DNA of 54,943 nucleotides from a bacterium (GTDB lineage: Bacteria > Myxococcota_A > UBA9042), in the NCBI GenBank assembly GCA_030425545.1, contig JAUIAC010000006.1, positions 1-54,943 on the forward strand. Direction: 5' to 3'. Below, piece by piece: positions 53,549-54,943 of this stretch (the stretch's first letter is position 1; every line of letters starts with the position of its first letter). Made by a program: the position numbers and the translations under genes. Under the pieces are notes generated by a model, which was not told the origin of the DNA, did no database searches, and worked only from the letters and a program-made list of their open reading frames with translations.

Positions 53549-54943
53549 GTCATGTCTCCGACCTGCAGGAGCTCCGCGAGCTGGGTCGAGCGGTGCTGGG
53601 GGCGCGCGTCTCGGACCGCTCTCTCGAGCGCGGACGGGTCGCCGACCACGACGCAGAAGCGACGTGCGCGGGTCAGCGCGGTGTACACGAGGTTGCGCTG
53701 CAAGAGCAGGTGATGCTGACCGTGAAGGACCAGCACCACCGCCGGGTACTCGCTGCCCTGGGACTTGTGCACGGTGATCGCGTAGGCCGGCCTCAGATCG
53801 CCCAGCTCGGTCGGGGGGACGTCGACCTCGCGCTCGCCGAAGCGCACCTGGACGCCGCCCGCGGCGCCGGGCTCGGCCGCGCGCGCCCGGCCACCCAGGG
53901 CGCCGAGGACACGGCCGACATCGCCGTTGAAGACGTCGAGGTCGTAGTTGTTGCGGAGCTGAATGACCTTGTCGCCCGCGCGCAGGTCTCCAGCGACCAC
54001 CGCGGCGTCGGGCACCAACGCCTCGCGCAAGGCCTCGTTGAGGGCCTCTGTGCCCACGGCGCCGCGGTGGATCGGCACGAGCACCTGAATGTCGTCGACC
54101 GGGTCGAAGCCATAGCGCTGCGGCAGCCGTCGACAGACCACCTCCACCACGGTCTGGACGATGGACTCCGGTGTGCGCCGCGGGATCACGAAGAAGTCCC
54201 CGTCGCCGCCCGCCTTGTCGCTCACCGGCTGCTCCCCCTGCCGCACGCGGTGGGCGTTGCGCACGATGCTCGACTGCGCCCCTTGTCGATGCACGAGGGT
54301 GAGCCGAACCACCGGGCAGCGTCCCGACGCGATCAGGTCGTGGAGCACCGCGCCCGGACCGACGCTGGGGAGCTGGTCGACGTCGCCGACCAGGAGCAGC
54401 CGCGCGCCCGGCGCCACCGCCTCGCACAGGCTGCGCGCGAGCCGGACGTCGAGCATCGACGCCTCGTCGACGATCACGAGCTCCGCCTCGATGGGCGTGT
54501 CGGCGTCGCGGCCAAAACGGCCGGTGCTCGGGTCGACCTCGAGCAGCCGGTGCACCGTCAGCGCCTCGCCGCCCGTGGCCTCGCCCAGCCGCCTCGCGGC
54601 GCGTCCCGTGGGCGCCGCGAGGGCCACGCGCAGCTCGTCCGGGGCGCTCGCCGCCAGCACGCCTTGGATGAGCGTGGTCTTGCCGGTGCCTGGGCCGCCG
54701 GTGACCACCAGCAGCGCGCGGCTGAGCGCGGCCTGTACGGCGTCCCGCTGAGGTCCCTCGAGGGGGAAGCCGAGGGACTCGGCGGCCAGCGCCAGGCGGC
54801 GCTCCACCTCGTCGTGCTCGAGCGCCGCGCCGCGGCTCGCGGCCAGCCGCAGGAGCGCCGCCGAGAGCCGACGCTCCTCGCGGTCGAGGCGCGCGCCGGC
54901 GACCCGGTCGGCGTGCGCGTCGGGCAAGGCGACCAGCGCGCCG
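53545..54943 (-). CDS. recD2: RecD2-like ATP-dependent DNA helicase (5' end outside window)
   Basis: The frame is open to the right edge, so the N-terminus is missing; 465 residues are visible. Superfamily 1B helicase motifs are present: Walker A GGPGTGKTT, VDEAS, GDVDQLPSVGPGAVL, and the C-terminal TVHKSQGSEYPAVVLV and YTALTRARR. The N-terminal part LVALPDAHADRVAGARLDREE resembles the pin-domain approach region of RecD2 rather than the RecBCD RecD. It probably unwinds DNA 5'-3' in repair. Its stop overlaps the start of the RNB gene by 4 bases, so the two are translationally coupled. Confidence 0.88.
   Translation of the reverse strand, partial: GALVALPDAHADRVAGARLDREERRLSAALLRLAASRGAALEHDEVERRLALAAESLGFPLEGPQRDAVQAALSRALLVVTGGPGTGKTTLIQGVLAASAPDELRVALAAPTGRAARRLGEATGGEALTVHRLLEVDPSTGRFGRDADTPIEAELVIVDEASMLDVRLARSLCEAVAPGARLLLVGDVDQLPSVGPGAVLHDLIASGRCPVVRLTLVHRQGAQSSIVRNAHRVRQGEQPVSDKAGGDGDFFVIPRRTPESIVQTVVEVVCRRLPQRYGFDPVDDIQVLVPIHRGAVGTEALNEALREALVPDAAVVAGDLRAGDKVIQLRNNYDLDVFNGDVGRVLGALGGRARAAEPGAAGGVQVRFGEREVDVPPTELGDLRPAYAITVHKSQGSEYPAVVLVLHGQHHLLLQRNLVYTALTRARRFCVVVGDPSALERAVRDARPQHRSTQLAELLQVGDMT

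Overview
This is a dense, very GC-rich bacterial chromosome segment with about 58 protein genes and no tRNA, rRNA, CRISPR array or transposase that I can see. Myxococcus-type cysteine-rich disulfide repeats, thrombospondin type-3 calcium repeats, lamin-tail domains, many cysteine-rich lipoproteins and a myxobacterial-looking RpoA point to Myxococcota or a closely related former deltaproteobacterial lineage. I cannot name a genus.

Layout. 1-2739 (minus): partial glutamate-cysteine ligase and a GT-C-like membrane protein. 3026-5230 (plus): a membrane-anchored phosphoesterase-like protein interrupted by an in-frame TGA, then a helical unknown. 5243-9322 (minus): a 1359-residue lamin-tail lipoprotein. 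9592-13524 (plus): TPR protein, YggS, uracil and hypoxanthine phosphoribosyltransferases and a metallo-beta-lactamase-fold protein. 13782-31484 (plus): one long str-S10-spc-alpha ribosomal supercluster from rpsL to rplQ, with a promoter at the front and an intrinsic terminator at the end. It lacks tuf, rplC, rpsN, a recognisable rpmD, map and infA. 31533-41528: a degenerate response regulator; lnt; an overlapping run rluB, wecB, a DUF3352-like gene, and an ABC ATPase plus permease; then a degenerate asparagine-synthetase-like protein. 41723-48190: cysteine-rich lipoprotein, LysM lipoprotein, CAAX-type protease, small membrane protein, a palindromic repeat element, a triple DsbA-like lipoprotein and YacG. 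48358-54943 (minus): lipB, a RelA/SpoT-fold protein, a YqgE/AlgH protein, an RNB-domain nuclease and partial recD2.

The main discovery candidate is at 3026-4435. Two apparent ORFs are a single reading frame separated by TGA at 3392-3394. Relatives of this metallophosphoesterase-like family carry a Cys-Gly-Cys motif, and the TGA falls on the second Cys. Directly downstream is an 8-bp hairpin whose loop begins GGUCU, 18 nt after the UGA, the same loop and spacing as the E. coli fdhF SECIS element. I read this as a Cys-Gly-Sec selenoprotein. Its canonical metal ligands appear lost, which suggests a redox protein built on a phosphoesterase scaffold.

Other unusual items are a 24-cysteine insertion in the exported domain of an ABC permease, an insertion of about 25 residues in the alpha N-terminal domain of RNA polymerase, loss of rplC and rpsN from their usual operon positions, a lipoprotein with three DsbA-like domains, and a palindromic repeat whose arm recurs 35 kb away and supplies the stop codon of two genes.
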